Below, in pieces: positions 9,217 through 17,564 of a stretch of 64,000 bases of DNA. The notes beneath the pieces were generated by a model, which saw nothing but the letters and a program-made list of their open reading frames with translations, was not told the origin of the DNA and did not search any database. Location: positions 1,302,001-1,366,000 of the forward strand of contig NZ_CP065217.1 in assembly GCF_015767675.1 (NCBI RefSeq). The letters are read 5' to 3'. The position numbers and the translations under genes were made by a program. The number at the start of each line of letters is the position of its first letter. The stretch's first letter is position 1. Source of the DNA: Vibrio navarrensis (GTDB lineage: Bacteria; Pseudomonadota; Gammaproteobacteria; Enterobacterales; Vibrionaceae).

Positions 9217-9240
9217 AGGGCTCTTTGGAGCCCTTTGCTA
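9217..9240 (+). terminator. Hairpin between irpA and the di-haem gene
   Basis: AGGGCTC and GAGCCCT form a perfect 7-bp stem around TTTG. The following TTGCTATTT is a poor T tract, so it probably attenuates or stabilises the irpA message rather than fully ending it. Confidence 0.55.
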
Positions 9241-9276
9241 TTTAAGAATAACAACCTGTTTTTCAGGAAGTAATCG

Positions 9277-10659
9277 ATGAAGCCTTATTTATTGAGCCTT
9301 TTGATGCTGGCCATTTCAGGCGCTGTGTTTGCAGATACCGAAAAATCGGGCGGCGACACCAGCGTAAGAAAAGAGGGGCCAAACGCTTTTTCCTTACCAG
9401 CGGCAAATTTGCCGATGAGCGAACGTCTGGATTTTAGTGTAGGAAACAGTTTCTTCCGCAATCCTTGGGTTCAAGCGCCTGCTTCAACGGACGCGAGAGA
9501 TGGTCTCGGTCCGCTTTTTAATACCAATGGCTGCCAAAATTGCCATATCAAAGATGGCCGCGGCCACCCACCTGAAGCCAATGACTCGCATTCGGTCTCG
9601 ATGCTGGTTAGGCTCAGCATTCCCGCACTGACGGATGAGCAAAAGCAAGCGCTGCTCAAAGGGGGAGTGGTCCCAGAGCCGACCTATGGCGATCAATTAC
9701 AAGATTTTGCCTTGCCGGATCAAAAAGCAGAGGGCAAGATCATAGTCACCTATTCGCCCGTGCCAGTCAGGTTCCAAGATGGCAGTGAGGTGGTGCTACG
9801 TAAACCCCATGTCACAATCGGCGAGTTGGGATACGGGGCAATGCATCCTGATGTCATGCTGTCTGCCCGAGTTGCGCCGCCCATGATCGGTCTTGGCTTG
9901 CTGGAAAGCATCCCGGAAGAGACACTGCGCCAATGGGCCGATCCGGATGACGCCAATCACGATGGCATCTCAGGTAAACTCAACCGAGTTTGGGATGTAC
10001 AAAAGCAACATTTCGCCATTGGGCGCTTTGGTTGGAAGGCGGGGCAACCCAGTCTGATGCAGCAAAATGCCGCCGCGTTCAATGGAGACATCGGCTTGAC
10101 CAGTCGTCTCTTTCCACAAGAAAACTGCACCGCAAAGCAAGCACTGTGTGAAACAATGCCAAACGGGGGGGAGCCAGAGGTTAGTGATAATATCCTCGCT
10201 TTTGTTGAATTTTATTCACAGCATCTCGCAGTCCCAGTACGAAGGAACTTACAAGATCCTCAGGTTCAGCAAGGTGCAGCTTTGTTTGAGCGAGTGGGTT
10301 GTCAGAGTTGCCATAAAAAGGATGTAAAGACAGCCAAACGACCGAATTTACCTGCCTTATCGCAGCAAACCATCCACCCATACAGCGATCTGCTACTGCA
10401 CGATATGGGCGAAGGGCTGGCGGATAATCGCCCAGAGTTTCTGGCTAATGGCCGCGAATGGCGCACGCCGCCACTATGGGGGATTGGTTATACGCAAGAG
10501 GTCAATGGCCATACCTACTTCTTGCACGATGGCCGAGCTCGCAATCTACTTGAAGCCGTGTTGTGGCATGGCGGTGAAGCAGAAGCAGCGAAACAAAAAG
10601 TATTGTCGATGAGCAAAGCGGAGAGAGACGCTTTGATCGCTTTCCTCAAATCCTTATAG
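9277..10659 (+). CDS. Di-haem oxidoreductase-like protein (DUF1111)
   Basis: A 460-residue periplasmic protein with a signal peptide (MKPYLLSLLMLAISGAVFA) and two c-type haem sites, C86-Q-N-C89-H90 and C342-Q-S-C345-H346. The family is often annotated as thiol oxidoreductase-like and is related to MauG-type di-haem peroxidases; the C-terminal TPPLWGIGYT and FLHDGRARNLLEAVLWHGGE blocks are typical. AGGAAG precedes the start. It sits between two imelysin-type genes, so a redox role in iron handling (for example Fe(II)/Fe(III) conversion in the periplasm) is an inference from context, not shown by sequence. Confidence 0.88.
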   Translation: MKPYLLSLLMLAISGAVFADTEKSGGDTSVRKEGPNAFSLPAANLPMSERLDFSVGNSFFRNPWVQAPASTDARDGLGPLFNTNGCQNCHIKDGRGHPPEANDSHSVSMLVRLSIPALTDEQKQALLKGGVVPEPTYGDQLQDFALPDQKAEGKIIVTYSPVPVRFQDGSEVVLRKPHVTIGELGYGAMHPDVMLSARVAPPMIGLGLLESIPEETLRQWADPDDANHDGISGKLNRVWDVQKQHFAIGRFGWKAGQPSLMQQNAAAFNGDIGLTSRLFPQENCTAKQALCETMPNGGEPEVSDNILAFVEFYSQHLAVPVRRNLQDPQVQQGAALFERVGCQSCHKKDVKTAKRPNLPALSQQTIHPYSDLLLHDMGEGLADNRPEFLANGREWRTPPLWGIGYTQEVNGHTYFLHDGRARNLLEAVLWHGGEAEAAKQKVLSMSKAERDALIAFLKSL

Positions 10660-10681
10660 GAATCGTTATAGGAATTTTAGT

Positions 10682-11719
10682 GTGAAATATTCTTTAATTG
10701 CGTTCATGACGAGCTCGCTTGTCACCATGTCGGGATGTGAGTCGATCGACTCGCAGATGGAGAAGAAAGCGGAGCAAACGCATCATGCTAGCCAAGCGGT
10801 TTACGAAGTGGAGTTTGCAGCGGCTCAGCAGTTTTATCGCCAAACCGAACTGCTCTCTCAATCGTTTGCTGATTATTGTTCTGCGCCGACGCAGGAAGCC
10901 AGCGAAGTGCGCCAGCAGTGGCATCAAACCATGCTCAGTTGGATGGCTCTGCAAGGTCAGGAAAGAGGCCCGGCGGCGGCACTGGAACAGAGCTGGAACG
11001 TACAGTTTTGGCCCGACAAGAAAAATACCACTGGAGTAAAGATGTCTGCCTTGACCCGCCGCGAGCAGAGTTGGTCGGTGGATGAGATAGCGGTACAAAG
11101 CGTCACTGTGCAGGGCTTGGGGGCGCTGGAATGGTTACTCTACGACAGCCAATCTAACTTGTCGAAAAATCCGCAGACTTGCGATACTGGCGTGGCGATT
11201 GCCGGTAATCTTAAGCGCAACGCAGAAAAAATCGCCACGGCTTGGCAAAGTAATCCATGGGTGGCTTTGGACGATAAAGAGTGGCAGTCAGAATACATTT
11301 CGCTGTTGTCGAATCAGCTCGAATACGCGATGAAAAAAATGGCGCGTCCACTGGCAAACATTGGTCAGCCGCGACCTTATTTTGCGGAATCTTGGCGCTC
11401 TGAAACCTCGTTTTCTAACTTGAAAGCGAACATTGAGGCACTTCGTCAACTGTATGTTGCTCACGGGCATGGTTTGGATGCGATGCTGCGCGAAATGGGC
11501 AAGCAGGATCTGGCGGATCGTGTGCTGAATCAGTTCGATACTATGCTGGCCACTTGGCCGCAAGAGCGGAGCCTATTTAGTGCATTACCAACGAAGGACG
11601 GCTACCGCCTAGCATTAGCGCAATATTATAAGCTCGAGCAGTTGAAGTACGTCATTCATGATGAGGTGGCGGTGGAGTTGGGCGTAGTGATAGGGTTTAA
11701 CGCAACAGATGGTGACTGA
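10682..11719 (+). CDS. Imelysin-like lipoprotein
   Basis: A 345-residue protein starting with GTG at 10682 (AGGA upstream). The signal peptide ends in a lipobox, VTMSGC with C19, so it should be lipid-anchored. The fold region resembles the imelysin family, but the GxHxxE site reads G-L-G-A-L-E (G147 where the histidine is expected, E150 kept) in VQGLGALEWLLYD. The metal-site histidine is therefore missing, which suggests a structural or binding role distinct from irpA. It follows the di-haem gene by 22 bases and overlaps the next gene by 11. Confidence 0.85.
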   Translation: MKYSLIAFMTSSLVTMSGCESIDSQMEKKAEQTHHASQAVYEVEFAAAQQFYRQTELLSQSFADYCSAPTQEASEVRQQWHQTMLSWMALQGQERGPAAALEQSWNVQFWPDKKNTTGVKMSALTRREQSWSVDEIAVQSVTVQGLGALEWLLYDSQSNLSKNPQTCDTGVAIAGNLKRNAEKIATAWQSNPWVALDDKEWQSEYISLLSNQLEYAMKKMARPLANIGQPRPYFAESWRSETSFSNLKANIEALRQLYVAHGHGLDAMLREMGKQDLADRVLNQFDTMLATWPQERSLFSALPTKDGYRLALAQYYKLEQLKYVIHDEVAVELGVVIGFNATDGD

Positions 11720-12782
11720 TTTACAACGCAGAAGCCTGCTGAAAGCTGCTTTAGCTGGCATAGTAACGCCCGTGTTGCCTTTTGGTTGTGCGTCTCTGGC
11801 CGCGTCAAAACCGGCCTTAATTGGCTGTGCCATTGCCGGGCGTGAGCAGTTTAGTGCGGTGGTGGCGGATGAATATGGCTACCCTTTGCATCAATTGCCA
11901 CTGCCGGCGCGCGGACATGGCGTGGCGACGAATCGGGCGGGGCACGCGGCGGTTTTTGCAAGGCGTCCGGGCAGTTTCTTCATTGTGTTCGATTATCAGT
12001 GCGGGGAAATGCGTCATCTCAGTTTGGCAGCAGAAAATCGTCACTATTACGGACACGGTGTTTACTCTTTAGACGGAAACTACCTGTTTGCCACCGAAGG
12101 AGAGCGTGGAACCAGCCGGGGTATCATCGGTGTCTATGATGTGCAGCATAATTATCAGAAAGTTGACGAGCTGAGTGGGTTTGGCATTGGCCCGCACGAA
12201 GTGATCATCATGCCAGATAGCACCTTAGTGATCGGTGTTGGCGGCGTGCATACCAATGGGCGTGAGCCGCTCAACTTAGCGAGTATGCAACCCAGCCTCA
12301 GTTACTTAGCGCAAAACGGTGAGTTGCTCGACCAAGTGACTTTAGCCGATCCCAAATTGAGCATTCGCCATCTTGCACATGATGGTCGCGATACGGTGCT
12401 TTGTGGTCAACAATATCGTGGTGAGCCAGACGAGTACCCGTCATTGTTGGCCATGCACACTCGCGGGTATGAGATGGTGTCGTTGTACGCCGAGTCAGAG
12501 CAGTGGGCGAGGTTTAATCACTATATTGCCAGTATTGCCGCCACGGCAGAGTGGATTCTTGCCACTTCACCTCCGGGCAATTGCTACGGTATCTGGTCCA
12601 AACAGAGTGGCAAACTGGTGGAGCTGGGGGCTTTGCCTGACGCGTCCGGTGTGGTTGTGTATCAAGATCAATTTCGTGTCAGTTCAGGCGCAGGCACAGT
12701 TGTGAACACTTCGGTTGAGCAAGGGCGAAGAGAAATCCAGTCGAATATTCAATGGGATAATCACTGGTCACAAATTGTTTAA
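11709..12782 (+). CDS. DUF1513 family exported protein
   Basis: A 357-residue protein with a probable Tat signal: DLQRRSLLKAALAGIVTPV has the twin arginine followed by a hydrophobic stretch. The mature part resembles a beta-propeller (repeats such as GHGVYSLDGNYLFATE and GIGPHEVIIMPDSTLVIGVG), as described for DUF1513. Its start overlaps the preceding lipoprotein gene by 11 bases, so translation is probably coupled. It closes the four-gene imelysin/di-haem locus, which is conserved in other proteobacteria in this order. Function unknown; Tat export would suit a protein folded with a cofactor. Confidence 0.85.
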   Translation: MVTDLQRRSLLKAALAGIVTPVLPFGCASLAASKPALIGCAIAGREQFSAVVADEYGYPLHQLPLPARGHGVATNRAGHAAVFARRPGSFFIVFDYQCGEMRHLSLAAENRHYYGHGVYSLDGNYLFATEGERGTSRGIIGVYDVQHNYQKVDELSGFGIGPHEVIIMPDSTLVIGVGGVHTNGREPLNLASMQPSLSYLAQNGELLDQVTLADPKLSIRHLAHDGRDTVLCGQQYRGEPDEYPSLLAMHTRGYEMVSLYAESEQWARFNHYIASIAATAEWILATSPPGNCYGIWSKQSGKLVELGALPDASGVVVYQDQFRVSSGAGTVVNTSVEQGRREIQSNIQWDNHWSQIV

Positions 12783-12820
12783 AAAAAACTTCTCACTTTT
12801 GCGCTCGTAACCTCGACGAT

Positions 12821-12850
12821 ATTTGCCATACTTAGCCTATGGCAAATTTT
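12821..12850 (+). terminator. Terminator of the imelysin operon
   Basis: ATTTGCCATA and TATGGCAAAT are perfect 10-bp arms around a 7-base loop, followed by TTTGATTTTC. It ends only 21 bases before the next start codon, so the next gene either reads through or uses a promoter overlapping the hairpin. Confidence 0.75.
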
Positions 12851-12870
12851 GATTTTCTGGAGCGAAAAAG

Positions 12871-14421
12871 GTGTCTAAGTCGTTGATAGTTTTATTGCTA
12901 GCGTTTCTCGCTCCACCTTTGTGGGCATTAACCCAGCAGGAAGATGTCCATTGGCGTATTGAAAACTCCGCGGCTCTTGCTTATGTGCAATATCCTCATC
13001 AAGTGGAGCAGTTGTATCGAGAGCACGGGCACCAACGAATTTGGACGGATGCGAGAGCGATTGAGCAATTTGAATTTCAACTGGAATTGGTCAAAGCGGC
13101 CGGAGTGAGCTCTTATTTTGAACATCAAATCGCAAAACTCAATCGCTATAAAGCGCAGCAACAGTGGTTGGGTTATGACATTCTCGCCACCGACATCTTG
13201 CTTTCCTACCTGAGTTATCTCGACAAACTGACGCGCAATGGCAAAGATTGGCTGTTTGCTTCCCCGTTAAGTCAAAGTTTGCCAGCGCCTAATCCAAGGT
13301 CACTAAGCAATCTCGCACAAGAAATTCGTTCAGGCTCGCTTGCCGATTACATCGCCTCTTTGCGTTCTCCGTTGCAGCTCAACCCTCAATTTGAGCAGCG
13401 TTATCGCAAGTTATGGAATGTACAGCATCAAGTTACTACAGAGTACCGTCCACAAGGTCTGAAAAAAGTCGGTGACTCCCTTACGGATAAAGCCACTTTG
13501 CTCAGACGTTTGCAAATGGTCGGTGTTGATACCCATCAAAGCTCAGATGCTGATCCTCTCTATGATGCGGCGCTCGCTAAAGCCATCAAGCAATTTCAAA
13601 AGATGCATGGCCTCGCTCAGGACGGGGTGATAGGTCCTGCGACCATCAAATGGCTGAATGTTTCACCAGCACAACGTTTGCACTCGATGGCACTGAATGC
13701 AGAGCGTTCGCGCTTATGGCCGCAAGAGCGGGATTTGCTCATTCTGGTCAATGTGCCTGGCTATGAAATGCAATTTTGGTACAAGGGCGAGGAGGTATTC
13801 GAATCGAAAGTGGTGGTCGGAAAAATCAGCCGCAAAACACCGATCATGGAAGGGAAAATGGACGGTATCGTGCTTAACCCGGTGTGGAATGTGCCAAATA
13901 AAATTATGGTTAAAGACATTTTGCCTAAGCTGAAGCGCGACCAAAACTATCTTAAAAAACAAAATATTGAGATTTTGGAAGCGTGGGACTCAGAGACGGC
14001 CATCGACCCTGGAAGCATCGATTGGTCACGTGTTTCGCGACACAACTTCCCGTACAAAATGCGTCAGTTATCAGGCAACACAAACGCCTTAGGCTTGTAT
14101 AAGTTTAACATTCCCAATAAACGGGCCATTTTTCTGCATGACACGCCTTCTAAGCGTCTGTTCTCCAGAGATAATCGAGCGTTTAGTTCCGGCTGCGTGC
14201 GGGTGGAAAATGCCGATCAATTTGCCCATTTATTACTGCAAACCCAAGGGCTAGAAGAAGAACTCACGCGACAATCTGCCTGGCAAGAGCCTAACAATAT
14301 GATCCCGCTCAAGACTCGCGTGCCAGTACACATCATTTATCAAACGGTTTGGTTTGATGGTGAAGAGATCAATTATCGTGACGATATTTATCAATTCGAT
14401 TTGATTCGCCAGCAGGGATGA
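12871..14421 (+). CDS. L,D-transpeptidase, YcbB/LdtD-like
   Basis: A 516-residue enzyme forming 3-3 cross-links in peptidoglycan. It starts with GTG (GGAG nine bases upstream) and has a signal peptide (MSKSLIVLLLAFLAPPLWA). A peptidoglycan-binding domain lies around residues 230-270 (AIKQFQKMHGLAQDGVIGPATI). The YkuD catalytic motif is near the C-terminus, with HDTPSKRLFSRDNRAFSSGC ending in the nucleophile C442, followed by VRVEN. The next two genes match E. coli ycbK and ycbL, the same order as in E. coli, supporting the assignment. Confidence 0.92.
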   Translation: MSKSLIVLLLAFLAPPLWALTQQEDVHWRIENSAALAYVQYPHQVEQLYREHGHQRIWTDARAIEQFEFQLELVKAAGVSSYFEHQIAKLNRYKAQQQWLGYDILATDILLSYLSYLDKLTRNGKDWLFASPLSQSLPAPNPRSLSNLAQEIRSGSLADYIASLRSPLQLNPQFEQRYRKLWNVQHQVTTEYRPQGLKKVGDSLTDKATLLRRLQMVGVDTHQSSDADPLYDAALAKAIKQFQKMHGLAQDGVIGPATIKWLNVSPAQRLHSMALNAERSRLWPQERDLLILVNVPGYEMQFWYKGEEVFESKVVVGKISRKTPIMEGKMDGIVLNPVWNVPNKIMVKDILPKLKRDQNYLKKQNIEILEAWDSETAIDPGSIDWSRVSRHNFPYKMRQLSGNTNALGLYKFNIPNKRAIFLHDTPSKRLFSRDNRAFSSGCVRVENADQFAHLLLQTQGLEEELTRQSAWQEPNNMIPLKTRVPVHIIYQTVWFDGEEINYRDDIYQFDLIRQQG

Positions 14422-14582
14422 AATTTGCCAGAAATTTACATACGTGGAAAAGATCAGTTACTTCAATCACTAACTCTCATCCCTGATGCAAATTGAACCC
14501 GTTGCTACCCAGAAAGCAATTTGACGCTGAGAAAGTCATTCGCTATGGTGCCCCGCTGTTACCAATAAGTGTGGGAATTTGA

Positions 14583-15137
14583 GTGAAGTCGAAATTTGAG
14601 CCGCTTTCGCGTCGGCGTTTTATCTGTATGGCGAGTGCGACTGTCGCAGCGGTTTCGTGCATGCCCAGTCGAGCATTTGCTTCGTTGCCTGATGCACCTC
14701 GGGAATTGGCAATGAACAATTTACACACGGGCGAGTGGTTGGAAAGTTGTTACTTCGATGGCGTGAGCTACGTTGAAGAAGAGCTGGCTCGCCTTGACCA
14801 TTTATGCCGGGACTTTCGCCAAAACGAAGCGCATCCGATGGACAGACGTCTGTTTGATCAACTCACGCAAATTCAAACTCTGATTGGCACACAAAACGAA
14901 GTGCAGATCATTTCGGGCTATCGTTCGCCCGTGACCAACGCGGCGCTAAGAGCTCGCTCTTCGGCGGTCGCTAAGAAAAGTTATCACATGCTGGGTAAAG
15001 CGATAGACTTTCGTATCGATGGCGTTGCCATCGCCACGGTCCATGAAGCCGCCTTAACGCTCAACGCGGGTGGTGTTGGTTACTATCCGCGCAGTGATTT
15101 TGTGCACATCGACACCGGGCCCGTTCGTCAATGGTAG
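14583..15137 (+). CDS. DUF882 / peptidase M15A-like protein (YcbK family)
   Basis: A 184-residue protein starting with GTG at 14583. The N-terminus is a Tat signal (LSRRRFICMASATVAAVS), so it is exported folded. The C-terminal half carries the zinc-peptidase features of the family: QIISGYRSPVTN, KKSYHMLGKAIDFRI (H and D ligands) and GGVGYYPRSDFVHIDTGP (final H). It closely resembles E. coli YcbK (MepK), an endopeptidase that cuts 3-3 cross-links, and it follows the transpeptidase that makes such links. Confidence 0.9.
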   Translation: MKSKFEPLSRRRFICMASATVAAVSCMPSRAFASLPDAPRELAMNNLHTGEWLESCYFDGVSYVEEELARLDHLCRDFRQNEAHPMDRRLFDQLTQIQTLIGTQNEVQIISGYRSPVTNAALRARSSAVAKKSYHMLGKAIDFRIDGVAIATVHEAALTLNAGGVGYYPRSDFVHIDTGPVRQW

Positions 15138-15204
15138 CCGCTTCTTGTTTTTCCCTCCTTCAAGTGTCATAGTTCCGGCCAGATTTTCTTGGTCCGAGGT
15201 TACT

Positions 15205-15861
15205 ATGGCACTTAAATATCAGATTGTTCCCGTTACTCCTTTCGCGCAAAACTGCTCGATTGTCTGGTGCGATGAAGCCATGAAAGGCATCGTGATTGAC
15301 CCAGGCGGCGATGAGAAACAACTGGCGGCACGTATCAAAGAGCTCGGCGTTGAGGTTGTGCAATTGGTTTTAACCCACGGTCATCTGGATCATGTTGGTG
15401 GTACGGAGCGTTTGTCTGAACTCTTAGGCCAAGTGGAAATCGTTGGCCCGCACAAAGCCGATAACTTCTGGCTGCAAGGTTTGGAACGGCAAAGCCAAAT
15501 GTTCGGGTTTCCTTTGACACAAGCATTTGAACCGCATCAGTGGTTACAGGATGGTGACGAGATCCGCTTTGGGCACCAAGTGCTGCAAGTGCTGCATACT
15601 CCAGGTCATACACCGGGCCATGTGGTGCTGTTTAGCGAACAAGCTCGTCGCGCTTTTGTCGGCGATGTCCTGTTTAACGGCAGCATCGGCCGTACCGATT
15701 TCCCACAAGGGGATTTCAACACCTTGATCGCTTCGATTAAAAACAAGCTTTGGCCTTTAGGCAATGACGTGACGTTTATCCCGGGTCATGGACCAGAGTC
15801 AACCTTTGGCCATGAGCGCAAAACCAATCCATTCGTCGCTGACGAGATGCCGCTCTACTGA
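15205..15861 (+). CDS. Metallo-beta-lactamase-fold hydrolase (YcbL family)
   Basis: A 218-residue soluble hydrolase of the glyoxalase II-like branch. Metal ligands are visible: THGHLDHVGG (HxHxDH), HTPGHTPGH, GDVLFNGSIGRTDF and the final histidine in FIPGHGP. E. coli YcbL and its Salmonella homologue have been studied as type II glyoxalases; substrate here is not determined. The frame is open upstream, but the ATG at 15205 has GAGG seven bases before it and matches the family start MALKYQIVPVTPF. It is 67 bases downstream of the YcbK-like gene and convergent with the next gene. Confidence 0.92.
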   Translation: MALKYQIVPVTPFAQNCSIVWCDEAMKGIVIDPGGDEKQLAARIKELGVEVVQLVLTHGHLDHVGGTERLSELLGQVEIVGPHKADNFWLQGLERQSQMFGFPLTQAFEPHQWLQDGDEIRFGHQVLQVLHTPGHTPGHVVLFSEQARRAFVGDVLFNGSIGRTDFPQGDFNTLIASIKNKLWPLGNDVTFIPGHGPESTFGHERKTNPFVADEMPLY

Positions 15862-15877
15862 GTCTCCCTTCACTCAC

Positions 15878-16543
15878 TTAATCTGGTTCGGCGGCGGCTA
15901 AGTAGCGCCGAGCCAGGCCGACAAAATCGTCGGCTTCCCGGTCGAGATCTTGCGCCGAAATAAAAATGTCGTAATCAAAAAAACGCCGCTGATAGCGCAT
16001 GCGGTTGGCGAGCATGGCTTTTAATCCGGTATACAAACGCTCATCGCCAATGTGGACGGGATCTGAGTTGAGCACCATATCTTCAAACTGGTTTGTACAC
16101 CGATGTTGATGTGCGCCCAAGTAAAGTAGGGCTCGTTGACTGAGGAGAATTTCGCTGGCGACTCGGGGACAAATCGCATCCAGATAGGGCGTATAGTTTT
16201 TGAGTTTAATGCCTATCCAAGGTAGCGGCTCATGCCAACCTTGTGTCTCAACAGTGCAGACGCCAATTTTTTCAATATTGCGCCATTTGACCACCCAACC
16301 GCCTTTAAACAGGTGTTGTTGGAAGTGAGTGGCAGTGAGGGTGTATTTCACTTGGCTGCGCAGCATTAAGTAGATGCCAAGTAAGGCTAGAAAAAGCAGC
16401 AGTGTGATGGCGACAAAAGCTTGTAACCAACTGGTAGAGAGGGACAAAAGCAGTAAAGCAGCGGCCAAGAATCCGCCAATCAAGCCCCGACCTTTATTTG
16501 AGTTGAGACTGAAATCGTAGTTGCACAATTGCAGCGTTTGCAT
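15878..16543 (-). CDS. DUF2982 family membrane protein
   Basis: A 221-residue protein with two adjacent hydrophobic segments near the N-terminus (GLIGGFLAAALLLLSLST and FVAITLLLFLALLGIYLML), followed by a cytoplasmic region with a PH-like motif (YTLTATHFQQHLFKGGWVVKWRNIEKIGV). I recognise it as the DUF2982 family of vibrios and relatives; its function is unknown. The start is placed at 16543 because AAAGGG lies about six bases upstream; an ATG six bases earlier lacks spacing. It is convergent with the hydrolase gene. Confidence 0.75.
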   Translation of the reverse strand: MQTLQLCNYDFSLNSNKGRGLIGGFLAAALLLLSLSTSWLQAFVAITLLLFLALLGIYLMLRSQVKYTLTATHFQQHLFKGGWVVKWRNIEKIGVCTVETQGWHEPLPWIGIKLKNYTPYLDAICPRVASEILLSQRALLYLGAHQHRCTNQFEDMVLNSDPVHIGDERLYTGLKAMLANRMRYQRRFFDYDIFISAQDLDREADDFVGLARRYLAAAEPD

Positions 16544-16758
16544 ACTCATCCCTTTGCATTTTTAGTGAATCTTACCACTGTATTTATACTCAGCACTCAA
16601 TGCTTTGTACTTGTTTAAATTGTAGTCTTTCTGCCCAAACCACGCATTTTTCATGACCTTTCGCCGCTTAAGCCTACAAATTACCCCTGAAATTTGCTAT
16701 AAAACGCGCTTCAAAATTTTCATCCCTGCTGACAAGCAGTGAACTGGAGACCAATTCA

Positions 16759-17172
16759 ATGAGACTTTCTCATAAGCGTAACGTGCAGGCAAAACTGCAA
16801 AAACGCATTCAAGCCGCTGTAGCAAATTTGGCGACGGCACCGAGAAAAGCGAAGCCAGTGGCGAGCAAAGCAACGGTATCTGCGCTGGTTGCTGAAAAGA
16901 AGGTTGCCGCCAGCGAAGTGGCTGAAGTGAAAAACGTTGCCGTTTCAGCGGTGAAAAGCAACCTCACGTTGACCCCAAAACAGCAGCAAGTGCTGGATAT
17001 AGTGACGGCCAATGTTGATGGCATCAATCCCAAAAGTATTGGTCTCGCCGCAGGGCAAGACGAAGCAAAAGCGGCTTCATGGGCCACTGGTGCGCTAAAA
17101 AAACTGCTTGAAGAAAATCTCGTCACCAAAGAGCAGCTAAGCGGTAACAAAGTGATCTACAAGCGCGCTTAA
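16759..17172 (+). CDS. Histone-H1-like protein with C-terminal winged helix
   Basis: A 137-residue basic protein. Residues 1-70 are rich in Lys, Ala and Val (KPVASKATVSALVAEKKVAA) and look disordered, like a histone H1 tail. Residues about 70-137 form a probable winged helix: LTLTPKQQQVLDIVTANVDG, then GLAAGQDEAKAASWATGALKKL and LVTKEQLSGNKVIYKRA, where the last strand pair would be the wing. DNA binding is likely but inferred. The ribosome binding site is CTGGAGACC. It stands alone, with a hairpin downstream. I know it only as a conserved hypothetical of Vibrio. Confidence 0.75.
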   Translation: MRLSHKRNVQAKLQKRIQAAVANLATAPRKAKPVASKATVSALVAEKKVAASEVAEVKNVAVSAVKSNLTLTPKQQQVLDIVTANVDGINPKSIGLAAGQDEAKAASWATGALKKLLEENLVTKEQLSGNKVIYKRA

Positions 17173-17195
17173 CTTTACTTGGCAACATCTGCTTT

Positions 17196-17220
17196 GCCTC
17201 GGCTTGCCCGGGGCACTTTA
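17196..17220 (+). terminator. Probable terminator of the H1-like gene
   Basis: GCCTCGG pairs with CCGGGGC (one T-G pair) around CTTGC; ACTTTATC follows, a weak T tract. It begins 24 bases past the stop. Confidence 0.5.
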
Positions 17221-17405
17221 TCCCATCTCACCCAATCTTGCGTCTTCTCTGTTGCTCTTAACCAGCCTTGTTTGTCACACTTTTGCTAAAAACTGTTAAT
17301 ACTTGACTTGTTTTACTACGTAAGTATCCGTTCAGATCTAAATTTGTCGATGAATTTTTAATGTTTATATTAATCAAATAATTAAAGTGATATCTGATTT
17401 TGATC

Positions 17406-17423
17406 TTACGTATTAATACGTAA
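17406..17423. promoter_or_regulatory. 18-bp perfect palindrome, candidate operator of the TRAP operon
   Basis: TTACGTATTAATACGTAA is perfectly self-complementary and lies about 140 bases upstream of dctP. A LuxR-type response regulator is encoded at the end of the same cluster (22058-22696) and such regulators bind inverted heptamer-like sites, so this is a candidate target. The link is inference. Confidence 0.5.
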
Positions 17424-17564
17424 TACCTTGGTCGAATTATCTCGCCAATCACGAGACAGCTTGCGTGTTCCTGCCGATTACATGTCGTTGGTTTTTGTTA
17501 CATCTTTAACATGAATAACAAGTGTTCATTGATGTGACATACAATAAAACCAAGGACGTGAAAC

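Larger units (their letters stand above)
17173..17564. other. Gap upstream of the TRAP operon
   Basis: This 392-base gap holds a hairpin ending the upstream gene (17196-17220), an AT-rich stretch (about 17320-17400), and an 18-bp perfect palindrome at 17406-17423, about 140 bases before dctP. A partial relative, ACTACGTAAGT, lies at 17315-17325. I see no gene. Confidence 0.65.
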
